Assembly: GCA_903907955.1 (NCBI GenBank)
Contig: CAIVPZ010000140.1
Coordinates: 1-64,000, forward strand
Source of the DNA: an uncultured Acetobacteraceae bacterium
GTDB lineage: Bacteria; Pseudomonadota; Alphaproteobacteria; Acetobacterales; Acetobacteraceae
Direction: 5' to 3'
Length of the DNA stretch: 64,000 nucleotides
The notes below the pieces were generated by a model, which saw only the letters and a list, made by a program, of their open reading frames with translations, was not told the origin of the DNA and searched no databases. Below are positions 20,486 through 30,736 of this stretch, in pieces. The translations under genes and the position numbers were made by a program. Positions within the stretch are counted from its first letter, which is position 1; every line of letters starts with the position of its first letter.

Positions 20486-23400
20486 ATGGCTCATAGACCC
20501 ACCCGCTCCCGTCAATCGCGTCGCGCCGCCAGGCTGGATTTTGCCGGGCTCGAAATTGTCGGCGCGCTGCTGACGCCGGATATCGTCGCCCGGCTCGCAG
20601 CCTTTGAGGCCAACGATCAAACGGTTGAAGGGTACGAGATTCCGCCCGGTCTGAAGCTGCGCGACGAGATCGCGCGCTACTACCGCATCGGCGAAGCGCT
20701 ATGGTCGCGGTTCGAGGCCTCTCGCGCCCAGAGTGCCGCCGCGTCGGAGCGGTTTGTCCTCGATCTGCTGCGCCAATGCTTTGGATTCGCCTCCCTCGAA
20801 CCGCAATCGATCACGCGGATCGGCGAGCGTGAGTTTCCAGTCCGGCACGCAGCACTTGGTGGGCGCGTGCCGATCGTTGTCGCGCCAGCCCCCGTTGAAG
20901 GCGCGCGTCGATCCGGTGTCGATGAAAGCCTTGCCCAGTTCGGCGACAGCTCTCGCCGGCGGTCCGCGACCCTGCTCTTGCAGGAGTATCTGAACGCGCG
21001 AGAGGATGCCGCCTGGGGTTTGGTCAGTGACGGCGTGACGCTGCGCGTGATGCGCGACAACATCAGCCTGACGCGGCCGGCCTGGATCGAAGCCAACCTG
21101 TCGAAAATCTTCTCCGAAGGCTTGTTTCCAGATTTCTCGGCGCTCTGGTTGCTGATCCATCAGAGCCGGTTCGGGCAGGCGGATGCCGCCGTTTCGGACT
21201 GCGCGCTGGAACGCTGGCGCGAACGCGGGCGCACCGATGGTGTCGCGGCGCGTGACAAACTGCGCCAGGGCGTTGAAGCAGCCCTTCTCGAACTTGGCCA
21301 GGGCTTCATTGAGAACCCGGCCAACGGCGCACTCCGTCAAGCTCTGACCGATGGCACGCTCAGCGGGCACGCCTATTTCGAGCAGCTCCTGCGCGTCATC
21401 TACCGCCTGATCTTCATCTTCGCGGCAGAAGATCGTGGCTTGCTGCACCCGGCCGGCACGTCGGACCAGGCGCGGCGTGTCTATGCGGAAGGGTACTCGC
21501 TTGCGCGATTGCGCGAGCGGTCGATGCGCCGGACGGCCTGGGACCGGCATGCGGATTCATGGGAGGGCTTGAAGGCCACATTCCGGGCGCTGATGCGTGG
21601 CCAGGAGCAGCTTGGTCTGCCTGCCCTCGGCGGCTTGTTTGCCTATGGTGTCGTGCCTGACCTCGAAAGCGCCCGGATCGAAAATCGCCGCTTGCTGGCC
21701 GCGATCTGGCGGCTGGCGTGGCTGCGGCCGGAGGGCCAGCCGCTCACGCGCGTGAACTGGCGCGACATGGAAACCGAGGAACTGGGATCGGTTTACGAGA
21801 GCTTGCTGGAGCTGACGCCCCGAGCCAGCGCGGATACGCGAACATTCGAGTTTGCCGAAGGCGATGAAACACGCGGCAACGCGCGCAAGACCTCTGGCAG
21901 CTACTACACGCCCGATGCGCTGGTGAAGCTGCTGCTGGATTCCACGCTGGAGCCGGTTCTGGACGCGGCGGAGGCGCGCAACGCTGCTGATCCCGCCGCT
22001 GAGATTTTGAAGCTCTCGATCATCGATCCCGCCTGCGGTTCCGGTCACTTCCTCCTCGGGGCCGCACGCCGCGCGGCCGCGAGGATTGCTAAGCACAGAA
22101 GCCCAGGTGCCCCGTCACAGGACGAGTTCCAGCACGCGCTGCGCGAGGTTGTCTCCCACTGCATATACGGCGTGGACCGCAACCCGATGGCGGTTGAGCT
22201 CTGCAAGGTGGCGCTCTGGATCGAAGCGTTGGAGCCCGGCAAGCCCCTCACCTTTCTCGACAGCCATATCCGTTGCGGCGACAGCCTGATCGGCGTCTTC
22301 GATTATGAGATGTTGCGGAGAGGCGTGCCCGATGAAGCATATAAACCCCTCACCGGCGACGATAAGGAAACGGCAAAGGCCTACGCCAAATTCAACAAGC
22401 AGCAACGGGACGGCAAAGGAGCAACGGGCTTTCTGGCTACACTGAGGCCGCCCGCTGACCTCATCGACGCAGCGAGGGCGCTGGCGGATATGCCGGAAGA
22501 TACGCTGGAGCAGATTGGCGCCAAGCGAGCTTCGTTCGAGCGGCTGCATTCCGGCCATAATTGGCTGAACCTGAAAATCGCCAGCGATTGCTACGTCGCA
22601 GCCTTTTTCTCTGAGAAGACCGACGGTATCCCAGGCCCTGCAGATATAGCTCGCCCCAAAATTCCTCTGACCGACCATGTTTGGGCAGCGGCACGCGGTC
22701 AGATGATTTATCCGCCCCTTGTAGGGATCGCAGACGAGATCGCCAACGCGGTGAGCGCCTTCCACTGGCCCATCGAATTCCCACACGTCTTTTCGCGCGG
22801 CGGATTCGACTCCGTGATTGGCAACCCCCCCTGGGAACGGATCAAGTTACAGGAGCAAGAATTCTTTGCAGCGCGCTCTCCGATGATTGCGACGGCGCAG
22901 AACAAGGCTGAGCGTGAAAAGCTGATAAAAGCCCTGGGGAAAGCAGCTCCAGATACTGCAGATTCACGTCTTCTTGCAGATTTCCAGATCGCCAAACGTA
23001 CGGCTGAAGCGGCGAGCGAATTCGTCCGAAATTCTGGTCGATACCCCCTCTCTGGCGCTGGAGATGTGAATACCTACGCGCTGTTTGCGGAACACTTCGC
23101 AAAACTGTCACGACCTGAAGGCCGCTCCGGGGTCATCGTTCCAACAGGCATCGCGACAGACAATTCAACATCAGCGTTCTTTGGCGACTTGGTCGAGCGA
23201 AAACGACTGGTTCAATTGATTGACTTCGAGAACCGAGACGCAATCTTTCCTAGTGTCCATCGAAGCTACAAGTTCTCTGTCCTTTCGATGGGCGCGTCCG
23301 AACAGGCGAATTTTGCATTCTTCCTGACCAACACTGCACAACTCGAGGATGTTCGGCGCCGGTTTACTCTTACCGCAGAACAGATCTCACGCATCAATCC

Positions 23401-25315
23401 GAACACCAGGACTGCACCGGTTTTCCGTTCGCGAGCCGACGCGCATTTAACGGCGAAATTTTATGCACAAGCTCCCGTGATGATACGGGAAGGTGCGAAC
23501 CCCGATGACGGGGACATAAACCCGTGGGGCCTCACGTTCCACACCCGTGTTTGGCATATGGCAGAAGATGCTCATTGGTTCTATTCGCAACAAAAATTAC
23601 TAGACATGGATTGGCATCGCAATGGTGCTTTATGGACCAATGGCGATCAAATCTGCTGGCCCTTATTTGAGGGAAAGATGATTCATCTTTTTGATCATCG
23701 CTGGGCATCGTTTGAAGGTGAAGATGAGGAAAATGGGATACGTGACGTCACGCTCGCCGAGAAGCAGAACACAAACTTCGAGTCCACGCCGCGCTATTGG
23801 ATTCCTGAGAATGAGGGGAAGATACGCATCGCTCGTGTGCCTACCCGTTTAAAGTCTGCATATCGGAAGTCCGACCAGGTTGGCTGTCTTAAGGTGCTGG
23901 CGGAATGGGTGCTTGGTTCGGTCACCGGTCTAGATCCAGCAAAACCAAGCCGTGACGCGCATGCCGCCGAGGCGCACCTGGTGAACATCTTGGGACGACG
24001 GGCACTTGCGCCTGACGTGGTGAAAGGAAGCTTCGCGAAGTGGTTAGGGGAGAACGCCCAGCGTGCCGTCGTCATGTATCGCGAGACGCCACTGACGCAG
24101 GAGGACCTTCAGTTTCTCGCTGAGGGGAAGGAAGATGTGCTGAAATTAACCGGTCTACTGGTTCAACGAAAACAGCCCCGCTGGCTTATGGGGTGGCGCG
24201 ATATTTGTCGTTCAAATGACGAAAGGACGATGATTTCGGCGGTGATTCCGGCCTTTGCGAATAGCGATAAATTCTTGCTGATGTATCCGACTTCCTCACC
24301 CAAATTATGCGCCGCACTGTTGTCGAATCTTTCCTCTCTACCATTGGATTTTGTTGCGCGGCAGAAATTCGGCGCAACTTCCTTTAAGTTGTTCTACATG
24401 AAGCAGCTCCCTATTTTCACTCCAATGCAATTTACTCATAAAGACCTTGCCTTTATAACGCCGCGGGTGTTGGAGCTGACCTACAATAGCTGGTCTATGC
24501 GTCTGTGGGCCGAGGATCTTGGCCATTTTGGGCCTCCGTTTACCTGGGATGAGACCCGACGCGCGGAGCTTCGCGCAGAACTCGATGCGTTCTTCGCACG
24601 GAAATACAATCTATCGCGCGACGAGTTACGCTATGTACTCGATCCCGCAGATATCGAAGGGCCAGACTATCCCTCGGAGACCTTCCGGGGCCTAAAATCC
24701 AGGGAGGAGGCGCGGTTCGGTGAATATCGAACGGGGCGGTTGGTTCTTGAAGCATGGGATCGATTTTCCTCAAATAGTCTCGGTGAGCGGCCCGTTGAAA
24801 TTCGAGACGAAGCAGTCGTCGCTCACTTACTGCGGGATGGCGCCTGGGCGCGTCCGATGCCAGCGGGCGCGGGCGATGCGGGCGCAATGCTGGCGGCGAT
24901 CCTGAAGGCGATGACTGGGCCGATGCCCGCTCGCCAAGTTCGCCTCGCCGCGACATTCGGACTCGAGCCCAGACTGCTCCTCCCCCACCTGGACCCTGAT
25001 CAGGCGGTGGAATGGCAACGCCTCATCGGCGGCGAGGCCGCTCCGCTCACGGGCAATGCAGCGTCATTCGCCCCTCGTGTTGATCGGGCATGGGGGAGCG
25101 CGGTCGTCGCTCATCGCGGCAACGGTAGGCTGGTGGAGGACGCCGCGACGGGCACGTGGGCGCCAGGCCCCGGCCTCGATGCGATCGATACGGCGGGCTG
25201 GCCGGACGGGCGCGCGGGCATGCTGATGCGCGTGTTGCCGCACATCGCCACCGATGCCGTGATCTCAGCCATGCCGGCGGAAATCCGGGGGTGGATTGAT
25301 GCCGCTGCAGCCTGA
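20486..25315 (+). CDS. Giant N6-adenine DNA methyltransferase, Eco57I/PglX/DrmMI type
   Basis: 1609 residues. Residues 1-470 are a helical N-terminal part with unknown role. The methyltransferase core has [17 protein letters not shown] near 472, the SAM motif [19 protein letters not shown] near 512, [19 protein letters not shown] near 560 and the catalytic NPPW near 778. The C-terminal 700 residues should hold target recognition and a helical tail. The enzyme would transfer methyl groups to adenine N6 and mark self DNA. Composition changes inside the gene: from about 22850 to 24700 it is visibly AT-richer than the flanks, in the target-recognition part. The gene sits in the operon 9 bases after the SNF2 gene and overlaps the next by 17 bases. 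Confidence 0.9.
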   Translation: MAHRPTRSRQSRRAARLDFAGLEIVGALLTPDIVARLAAFEANDQTVEGYEIPPGLKLRDEIARYYRIGEALWSRFEASRAQSAAASERFVLDLLRQCFGFASLEPQSITRIGEREFPVRHAALGGRVPIVVAPAPVEGARRSGVDESLAQFGDSSRRRSATLLLQEYLNAREDAAWGLVSDGVTLRVMRDNISLTRPAWIEANLSKIFSEGLFPDFSALWLLIHQSRFGQADAAVSDCALERWRERGRTDGVAARDKLRQGVEAALLELGQGFIENPANGALRQALTDGTLSGHAYFEQLLRVIYRLIFIFAAEDRGLLHPAGTSDQARRVYAEGYSLARLRERSMRRTAWDRHADSWEGLKATFRALMRGQEQLGLPALGGLFAYGVVPDLESARIENRRLLAAIWRLAWLRPEGQPLTRVNWRDMETEELGSVYESLLELTPRASADTRTFEFAEGDETRGNARKTSGSYYTPDALVKLLLDSTLEPVLDAAEARNAADPAAEILKLSIIDPACGSGHFLLGAARRAAARIAKHRSPGAPSQDEFQHALREVVSHCIYGVDRNPMAVELCKVALWIEALEPGKPLTFLDSHIRCGDSLIGVFDYEMLRRGVPDEAYKPLTGDDKETAKAYAKFNKQQRDGKGATGFLATLRPPADLIDAARALADMPEDTLEQIGAKRASFERLHSGHNWLNLKIASDCYVAAFFSEKTDGIPGPADIARPKIPLTDHVWAAARGQMIYPPLVGIADEIANAVSAFHWPIEFPHVFSRGGFDSVIGNPPWERIKLQEQEFFAARSPMIATAQNKAEREKLIKALGKAAPDTADSRLLADFQIAKRTAEAASEFVRNSGRYPLSGAGDVNTYALFAEHFAKLSRPEGRSGVIVPTGIATDNSTSAFFGDLVERKRLVQLIDFENRDAIFPSVHRSYKFSVLSMGASEQANFAFFLTNTAQLEDVRRRFTLTAEQISRINPNTRTAPVFRSRADAHLTAKFYAQAPVMIREGANPDDGDINPWGLTFHTRVWHMAEDAHWFYSQQKLLDMDWHRNGALWTNGDQICWPLFEGKMIHLFDHRWASFEGEDEENGIRDVTLAEKQNTNFESTPRYWIPENEGKIRIARVPTRLKSAYRKSDQVGCLKVLAEWVLGSVTGLDPAKPSRDAHAAEAHLVNILGRRALAPDVVKGSFAKWLGENAQRAVVMYRETPLTQEDLQFLAEGKEDVLKLTGLLVQRKQPRWLMGWRDICRSNDERTMISAVIPAFANSDKFLLMYPTSSPKLCAALLSNLSSLPLDFVARQKFGATSFKLFYMKQLPIFTPMQFTHKDLAFITPRVLELTYNSWSMRLWAEDLGHFGPPFTWDETRRAELRAELDAFFARKYNLSRDELRYVLDPADIEGPDYPSETFRGLKSREEARFGEYRTGRLVLEAWDRFSSNSLGERPVEIRDEAVVAHLLRDGAWARPMPAGAGDAGAMLAAILKAMTGPMPARQVRLAATFGLEPRLLLPHLDPDQAVEWQRLIGGEAAPLTGNAASFAPRVDRAWGSAVVAHRGNGRLVEDAATGTWAPGPGLDAIDTAGWPDGRAGMLMRVLPHIATDAVISAMPAEIRGWIDAAAA

Positions 25316-27281
25316 TCTTCTCGGGCCACCATCTCTCACCGTTCAGCCCATCGTCGGGCAGAACGGCCCTCGCCTCTGGGTCAAACGCCTGGCGATTTGG
25401 CAGGAACCTGGAGGGGAGAAGATCCGGGATATCAGCTTCCGTCCGGGTTTGAACATAATCTGGTCGCCCGATGGCGGTGATGCACTCTCTTCCGAGTCCC
25501 CCACGGACGCCATTGGCCACGGGAGCGGCAAGACGCTGTTCTGCCGACTCCTCCGATACTGCCTCGGCGAAGACCGCTACGCAGCGGATGACCAGCGTGA
25601 ACGCGTCGGGGTGGCTTTCCTGAACGGCATTGTCGGCGCGGAGGTCATGCTCGATGGGGTGTGTTGGGCGATACTCCGGCCACTCGGGGTGCGTCGGCGC
25701 CACTTGGCCGTGGCTGGTGGCAACCTCGATGAGATTGCCTCTGGCGAAGGGACGTCCACCGGCCTTGAGCCATTTCTGGACGCGGTTGAAAGCAGCATCC
25801 TCACCACCGGTCTGGCGGCGCTGATTTCCGGGCAGCGATCAGACCGCCGAAGTTGGCCGATCGCGCTGGCCTGGTTGACGCGTGATCAGGAGTGTCGGTT
25901 CAACGACGTGCTCGAATGGCGCTCAACCGCGTCGGACTCGGACTCCCCGGCGCGAGGAATGACGCAGACCGAAAAGCTTGATGCGCTGCGCGCTTTCATT
26001 GTCGCCATCACTCCCGAGGAGCACGCCAAGCGCGCAGAGGTCGCCAATCTTGATGACCAACGCCGGGCGCTGGAACAGGAGATCGGGCATCGGCGCTGGG
26101 AAATCGATCGAACCCAAAGCCGATTGGCTGGTGCTTTGGGCGTCTCAGTAGATACCCTCGCGGACGGCCTGCTGGCCGTCGAGCAAATGCGCAAGGCAGC
26201 CCAAGACCGCCTCGCGTCGGCTACGAAATTGCCCGCCGGCCAACCCAGATCGGGCGTCGATGCCGCCCGGCGGGAACATGAGGGCGCCCGAGCAGAGTGG
26301 ACGCGACTTGAAGCAGAACGTATCCGCATCGAGGCGACCATCCCTGAATCCGAGAAAATGGCGAGCCAACTCCAGGGCGAACTGCCGGGGATCTCGTTCT
26401 CGAAGAGCGAAGCGGAAAGTCCAATCTGCCCGATTTGCGAGGTTCCGATCGACCGCACGCTGGCTGAAGGGTGCGGAGTTTCCCATAAACTCCCTGACCT
26501 TGAGGCATGTCGCCAGCGCTGGGCAACCCGAAAGAAGAACCTCGACGACGAGATCAACAGACTTGCTGGCCTGAAGTCTGCCAGGACTCAAACGCTCCAG
26601 CAGCTCGCTCTGGCCAAACAGCGCTTCGACCAGTTGGCCGAAAGCCTTGCGGCGATCGAGAAGGCCCGCGATGCGCGTGAGGGCGCATGGTATTCGGCAC
26701 GGCGTCTTGTTGACGATGTCGAGCGGCTGTCCGAGTTGATCGGCACCCAGGAGACCGCGCAGAAATCAGCGCGAGAGATTGTGTCACGGCTTGAAGTCGA
26801 ACGCGCGGTGCTCGGGGCATTTCGCGACAAGCAGGCCCGCGTCTTCGGGCAGCTGAGTGAGAAATTCGATCCGATCGTCCGTCGTCTCGTGGGCTCAGAC
26901 GCCAAGGGCCGCGTTACGTTGAGCGGCAATGGACTTGAGCCGAACGTCAACATGGGTGGGGATCGAACAACAGCGGCGATCGACTCGCTAAAGGTGCTGG
27001 CCTTCGATTTGGCCGTTCTGTGCCTGAGCATCGAGGGAGCCACGCGCGTTCCGGCATTCTTGATACACGACAGCCCGCGTGAAGCCGACCTGGGGCTCAG
27101 CATCTATCATCGGTTGTTCCGCCTTGTGACCGAAATCGAGGGGTCGGATGGCCCGCCGCAGTTCCAGTACATCGTGACGACAACAACACGCCCGCCCGAG
27201 GATTTGGCCGTTGAGCCCTGGCTGCGGCTGACGTTGCGGGGATCGCCCGGTACCGAGCGCCTCCTGCGACGTGATCTGTGA
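25299..27281 (+). CDS. SMC/Rad50-like ATPase with zinc-hook motif
   Basis: 660 residues from ATG 25299 (a TTG three bases earlier is possible). Walker A is GHGSGKTLFCRLL at residues 72-84, just after a beta-rich start. A coiled-coil region spans about 225-520 and is interrupted near 374-382 by PICPICEVPI, a CxxC hinge like the zinc hook of Rad50. The ABC-type end has Walker B as FLIHDSPREADLGLS near 587-600. Glutamate follows the DSPR turn, unlike the usual DE pair, as in several SMC-like proteins of defence operons. Such proteins sense or bridge DNA ends and usually act with a nuclease. Its partners here are probably the next two proteins. Its exact family is unassigned. Confidence 0.82.
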   Translation: MPLQPDLLGPPSLTVQPIVGQNGPRLWVKRLAIWQEPGGEKIRDISFRPGLNIIWSPDGGDALSSESPTDAIGHGSGKTLFCRLLRYCLGEDRYAADDQRERVGVAFLNGIVGAEVMLDGVCWAILRPLGVRRRHLAVAGGNLDEIASGEGTSTGLEPFLDAVESSILTTGLAALISGQRSDRRSWPIALAWLTRDQECRFNDVLEWRSTASDSDSPARGMTQTEKLDALRAFIVAITPEEHAKRAEVANLDDQRRALEQEIGHRRWEIDRTQSRLAGALGVSVDTLADGLLAVEQMRKAAQDRLASATKLPAGQPRSGVDAARREHEGARAEWTRLEAERIRIEATIPESEKMASQLQGELPGISFSKSEAESPICPICEVPIDRTLAEGCGVSHKLPDLEACRQRWATRKKNLDDEINRLAGLKSARTQTLQQLALAKQRFDQLAESLAAIEKARDAREGAWYSARRLVDDVERLSELIGTQETAQKSAREIVSRLEVERAVLGAFRDKQARVFGQLSEKFDPIVRRLVGSDAKGRVTLSGNGLEPNVNMGGDRTTAAIDSLKVLAFDLAVLCLSIEGATRVPAFLIHDSPREADLGLSIYHRLFRLVTEIEGSDGPPQFQYIVTTTTRPPEDLAVEPWLRLTLRGSPGTERLLRRDL

Positions 27282-27300
27282 ACGGGTGGGAGAATCTGCC

Positions 27301-28596
27301 ATGATCGACCACAGCCGAATTTTTGCGGTCGCTTCGGACGAGGCCTTGGTCGATCTGATCGCCAGCGCCAGGATACGCCTCGTTGTCATTGCGCCCGCGC
27401 TGACGAAGCCCGTCGCCGATGCGCTCTCACGACGGTTGGACGATCTCGGGCAGCTCAGCGTTACTGTCATTCTCGATGCTGACCCTGAGGTATATCGTCT
27501 AGGTTTCGGCGATGAGCAGGCGTTGAATGCGATCCGCGCGGCCAGCGCGACGAACTTATTCGATCTTCGTGAGCAGCCCGGCGTCCGGATCGGTGTCGTA
27601 ATTTCCGATACGAAGACGATGGTCTATTCGCCCATTTCGAAAAATATCGAGGCAGGCTCGACGACCGCAGAGAAGCCCAATGCAATCGTTCTGACAGGTG
27701 GCGCTGGCGATCGCATTGCATCGGCGGCTGGTGCCGACACCGGCGAAAACGCATCGAAGCCAGAGGTTGGGGACACGGCCCTTTTACCTGCCAAGGTGGC
27801 TGAGATGCAGTCCAACCTGAAAGCAAACCCGCCCAAGCCATTCGACATCACTCGCAAGATGAACATCTTCACGTCGAGAGTGCAGTACGTCGAATTCTCC
27901 GTCTCAAACTATCAGCTCACGACCCGGCAGATCCCGTTGCCACCTGAACTCGTTGACGTAGCCGATGACGACCTGAAGAATCGTATCACCAGCCGCATTC
28001 GTGCGCCGTTCGACGGTATCGGCAAACTCGAAATCAAACTCGATTTCGACGGAAAATCCGAGACGATTCAGGTCGATGATCAGTGGCTCAAGAAGGAGAG
28101 GAAGCGGATCGAGGACGATTATACGTATCAGATCAACAACTTCGGCCGCGTGATCCTTTATAGTGATCGAGATGCTTTCGACAAAGCCATCAGTCGGTTT
28201 CAGACCGTCATAGAAAAATATCAGGCCGCGTTGCGCGAGAAACTCAGTGAATCGAGGGCAGCCTTCGAAGCAAGAATCGTTGGTGAGTTCGCTCCGAAAT
28301 GGGAGCAGAACCCTCCACGACATTTTTCGCGGTGGGGTATCGAGCCGACGGCCGAAAGCATCAAGGCCGAACTCGAGCGGTTCGCGCAGGAAATTTTTGA
28401 AAGCGGTATCAGCTTCGACGAGCCTAAAGTGAAGGTCCTTTACAAAAATGTTGCGCCAGAGAACATCCAGGATCGGGCGTTCCTCGATGTATTGAAGAAT
28501 ATCATGATCAAGCGGCGAGTACCGCCGGCGATCATCGCGTCACTGTTTGAATCGGGACAAGCAGCGCCGGAAACGGGCGCATTCATGGGCCGGTGA
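27301..28596 (+). CDS. Unknown defence-operon protein, possible degenerate PLD-like domain
   Basis: 431 residues from ATG 27301; a GTG at 27271 overlapping the previous gene would add ten. The first 130 residues alternate helix and strand (IRLVVIAPALTKPVADALS, LSVTVILDADPEVYR, VRIGVVISDTKTMVYSP), which resembles one half of a phospholipase D fold. The HxK(x4)D catalytic motif is not there, so catalysis by that domain is unlikely. A segment at about 255-325 is charged and helical (WLKKERKRIEDDY, QTVIEKYQAALREKL). DISARM has a PLD protein, DrmC, and this could be a diverged, inactive equivalent. It follows the SMC-like gene by 19 bases. The fold assignment is tentative. Confidence 0.7.
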   Translation: MIDHSRIFAVASDEALVDLIASARIRLVVIAPALTKPVADALSRRLDDLGQLSVTVILDADPEVYRLGFGDEQALNAIRAASATNLFDLREQPGVRIGVVISDTKTMVYSPISKNIEAGSTTAEKPNAIVLTGGAGDRIASAAGADTGENASKPEVGDTALLPAKVAEMQSNLKANPPKPFDITRKMNIFTSRVQYVEFSVSNYQLTTRQIPLPPELVDVADDDLKNRITSRIRAPFDGIGKLEIKLDFDGKSETIQVDDQWLKKERKRIEDDYTYQINNFGRVILYSDRDAFDKAISRFQTVIEKYQAALREKLSESRAAFEARIVGEFAPKWEQNPPRHFSRWGIEPTAESIKAELERFAQEIFESGISFDEPKVKVLYKNVAPENIQDRAFLDVLKNIMIKRRVPPAIIASLFESGQAAPETGAFMGR

Positions 28597-28693
28597 CAGA
28601 GTGCAGCACGACATCCAATTGGACCCAACCAACCTTATGGACATAGAACTCGCTCCCCGTGCAGTCGTCCGCCGCCTGAACGGGGTGTGAGCC

Positions 28694-29470
28694 GTGGCGC
28701 TTTCCCCCATCGAACGTATCCGCTTGGACAAAGCCGCGGTTGACGAAGGGTTCGGCCTGAAGCGCCCCGACGACGGGGAGTGGCTTGCCTACGACAGCCT
28801 GGGAGCACCGGCGTCGATCCGGCTGGCATTCGTCGCGCCAGACTATGTGGTCGCTGTCAATCACGCGGGCGTCGCGGCTGATCTGATTGAGCGCTGGCAG
28901 GCCTGGCCCAGTGGCGGCGGTCTCTCGGTGCCGGATGGGTTCACCGCGTTCATCGTCTCCGACACCGCTCCTCTGCATCACCTTGTGCGCGAAGTCTGGC
29001 GGCTTGCTCGCGCATTGCCAATTGAGCCGCTCCGCGTCTTCGATGCTCAGACCCGCAATCTGCCGCGCACGACCGAAGCCGAGAGACTGGTCATTCAGCG
29101 CGTCGGGCAGGACGTTTTTCGCGAGGCTTTGCTTTCCTATTGGGGTGGTTGTTGCGCAGTGACTGGCGTCGCTGATCCGCGCCTATTGCGCGCCAGCCAC
29201 ATCAAGCCCTGGGCGAAATGCGATACCGATGCCGAGCGGCTTGACGTCTACAACGGACTGCTTCTGGCCGCTCATCTCGATGCCGCGTTCGACGCCGGGC
29301 TGATCTCGTTCGACGATCAGGGCGCGATCATTTTCTCATCCCATTTTGCGCAAGGAGATCGGGACGCCCTTGGGGTTCACGGGCAGCTTGCCCTCCGCCG
29401 TGTCGGAGCTGGACATCTACCAAACCTTGGCTGGCACCGGGCGTTCCTGCTTGGGAAGGAGAGGCAGTAG
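28694..29470 (+). CDS. HNH endonuclease closing the defence operon
   Basis: 258 residues from GTG 28694, which lies 97 bases after the previous gene, the widest gap in the operon. The C-terminal half is a textbook HNH nuclease of the restriction type: GGCCAVTGVADPRLLRASHI with the first histidine, then YNGLLLAAHLDAAFDAGLI with asparagine and second histidine. The N-terminal half lacks a motif I know and may bind the partner proteins or DNA. This is the only clear nuclease in the operon, so it is the likely effector that cuts unmodified DNA. A DISARM locus would not normally contain it. Confidence 0.86.
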   Translation: MALSPIERIRLDKAAVDEGFGLKRPDDGEWLAYDSLGAPASIRLAFVAPDYVVAVNHAGVAADLIERWQAWPSGGGLSVPDGFTAFIVSDTAPLHHLVREVWRLARALPIEPLRVFDAQTRNLPRTTEAERLVIQRVGQDVFREALLSYWGGCCAVTGVADPRLLRASHIKPWAKCDTDAERLDVYNGLLLAAHLDAAFDAGLISFDDQGAIIFSSHFAQGDRDALGVHGQLALRRVGAGHLPNLGWHRAFLLGKERQ

Positions 29471-29593
29471 TTAAGGAATAATTACGAATATTTCACGTTG
29501 ATTCGAAAAAAAGACCGCCTCCGTTATGCCTCAATAGCTAGGCCAATCTTGCTGCACTGCACTCGTGCGTAGAATCACCTAGGAGGCAGATGC

Positions 29594-30514
29594 ATGATCG
29601 ACCTCGTTTCCGTCACACAGGCGCTTTTGGTAGCCGAGCATCTGAGCTTCAGCCGCGCCGCACAAGTTCTCGGTGTCCGGCAGTCGGCTGTCAGCCGCCG
29701 CGTCCGGGCGCTGGAGGACAAATTGGGCGTGTCGCTCTTCGAGCGCGACTCGACCGGCGTCCGGCTCACGGAGGCCGGGCGCCGGTTTCTGGAGAGGACG
29801 CGCCCGGCTCTCTCGGAGATCGATCACGCGATGAAGGCGGCCGCCAGTGCCGGGCGGGGCGCCGAGGGCGTCATCCGGATCGGCATTCTGGCGTCGGTCT
29901 CAGGCGGCTTCCTGCGCAACCTGCTCGGAAGCTATCGCGAACACCACCCGGCGATCGCCATGGAGATCGTCGAGGGGTCTACCAGTGAACATCTTGCCCG
30001 GATCACAGAGCGCCATCTCGACGTGGCTTTCGTAGCCGGGACACCATTGGCGGCACACTGCGATAGCGTCGTGTTGTGGGAGGCGCGGGTCTTTGCGGCA
30101 TTGCCTGAACACCATGCTCTGGCCGATGGCGACGCGATCCATTGGGAATCGCTGAAGGACGAGGATTTCATCGTCAGCCGAGCCGCGCCTGGGCCTGAGA
30201 TACACGACTACATTGTCCGCCGGACGACAGCCTTCGGCCGAAGTCCGTCGATCGAGCGCCACGGCGTCGGCGGCGAGACCTTGATGCATCTAGTCGCCCT
30301 GGGCTTCGGAATCAGTATCGCCAGCGAAGCGGCGACCGCGACGCGGTATCCCGAGGTCGTTTTCCGCCCGCTGGCAACCGTGGAAGACATGTTGCCGTAC
30401 AGCGCGGTCTGGCTGCCGGGCAACGACAATCCGGCACTGCGGCGTTTCCTCAGCCTTGCTCGCTCGATGGCGTCGGGCCGCCCGGCGCCGGACGCGCCGA
30501 AGTGGGCTTCCTGA
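29594..30514 (+). CDS. LysR-type transcriptional regulator (TraR position of Tn4371-like ICEs)
   Basis: 306 residues. The N-terminal winged helix-turn-helix reads FSRAAQVLGVRQSAVSRRVR, ending in FERDSTGVRLTEAGRRFLE. An effector-binding domain with two alpha/beta lobes follows (residues 95-295). ATG 29594 has TAGGAGGC nine bases upstream. The inverted repeat GCAC-N7-GTGC at 29554-29568 lies in front and could be its operator. It is convergent with the transfer operon, overlapping DUF2274 by 65 bases. In Tn4371-like elements a LysR-type regulator named TraR stands at the same place beside trbI, so it probably controls transfer genes; the inducer is unknown. Confidence 0.88.
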   Translation: MIDLVSVTQALLVAEHLSFSRAAQVLGVRQSAVSRRVRALEDKLGVSLFERDSTGVRLTEAGRRFLERTRPALSEIDHAMKAAASAGRGAEGVIRIGILASVSGGFLRNLLGSYREHHPAIAMEIVEGSTSEHLARITERHLDVAFVAGTPLAAHCDSVVLWEARVFAALPEHHALADGDAIHWESLKDEDFIVSRAAPGPEIHDYIVRRTTAFGRSPSIERHGVGGETLMHLVALGFGISIASEAATATRYPEVVFRPLATVEDMLPYSAVWLPGNDNPALRRFLSLARSMASGRPAPDAPKWAS

Positions 30515-30725
30515 CGCTTCGCAGTTTTGCGAAGGCGCGGTCGCCGGCGATGAAGCGCGCGAGCATCGGAGCGACGAGCTTGGCGGGATCGATTGCGGCC
30601 TGTCCGGTTTCGCGGCCCAAGGCATCGGCGTAGGCGACGAGGTCGCGGTGTATCGCCGCCGGCAACTCGACCGTCAGCTTGATAGGCTTGTCGTCGGCAA
30701 TCGCGCCGAGTTTCAGCTGTGCCAT
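30450..30725 (-). CDS. DUF2274 protein, last gene of the trb operon
   Basis: 91 residues from ATG 30725, with GAGGAGG seven bases upstream. The core KPIKLTVELPAAIHRDLVAYA looks like a ribbon-helix-helix strand and helix, and LVAPMLARFIAGDRAF matches the conserved part of DUF2274. Such genes regularly follow trbI in ICEs of this type. A DNA-binding role in control of the transfer genes is plausible but unproven. It starts 11 bases after trbI ends and runs into the LysR gene from the opposite side. Confidence 0.8.
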   Translation of the reverse strand: MAQLKLGAIADDKPIKLTVELPAAIHRDLVAYADALGRETGQAAIDPAKLVAPMLARFIAGDRAFAKLRSVRKPTSARPAPGGPTPSSEQG

Positions 30726-30736
30726 CGGTCGCCTCC

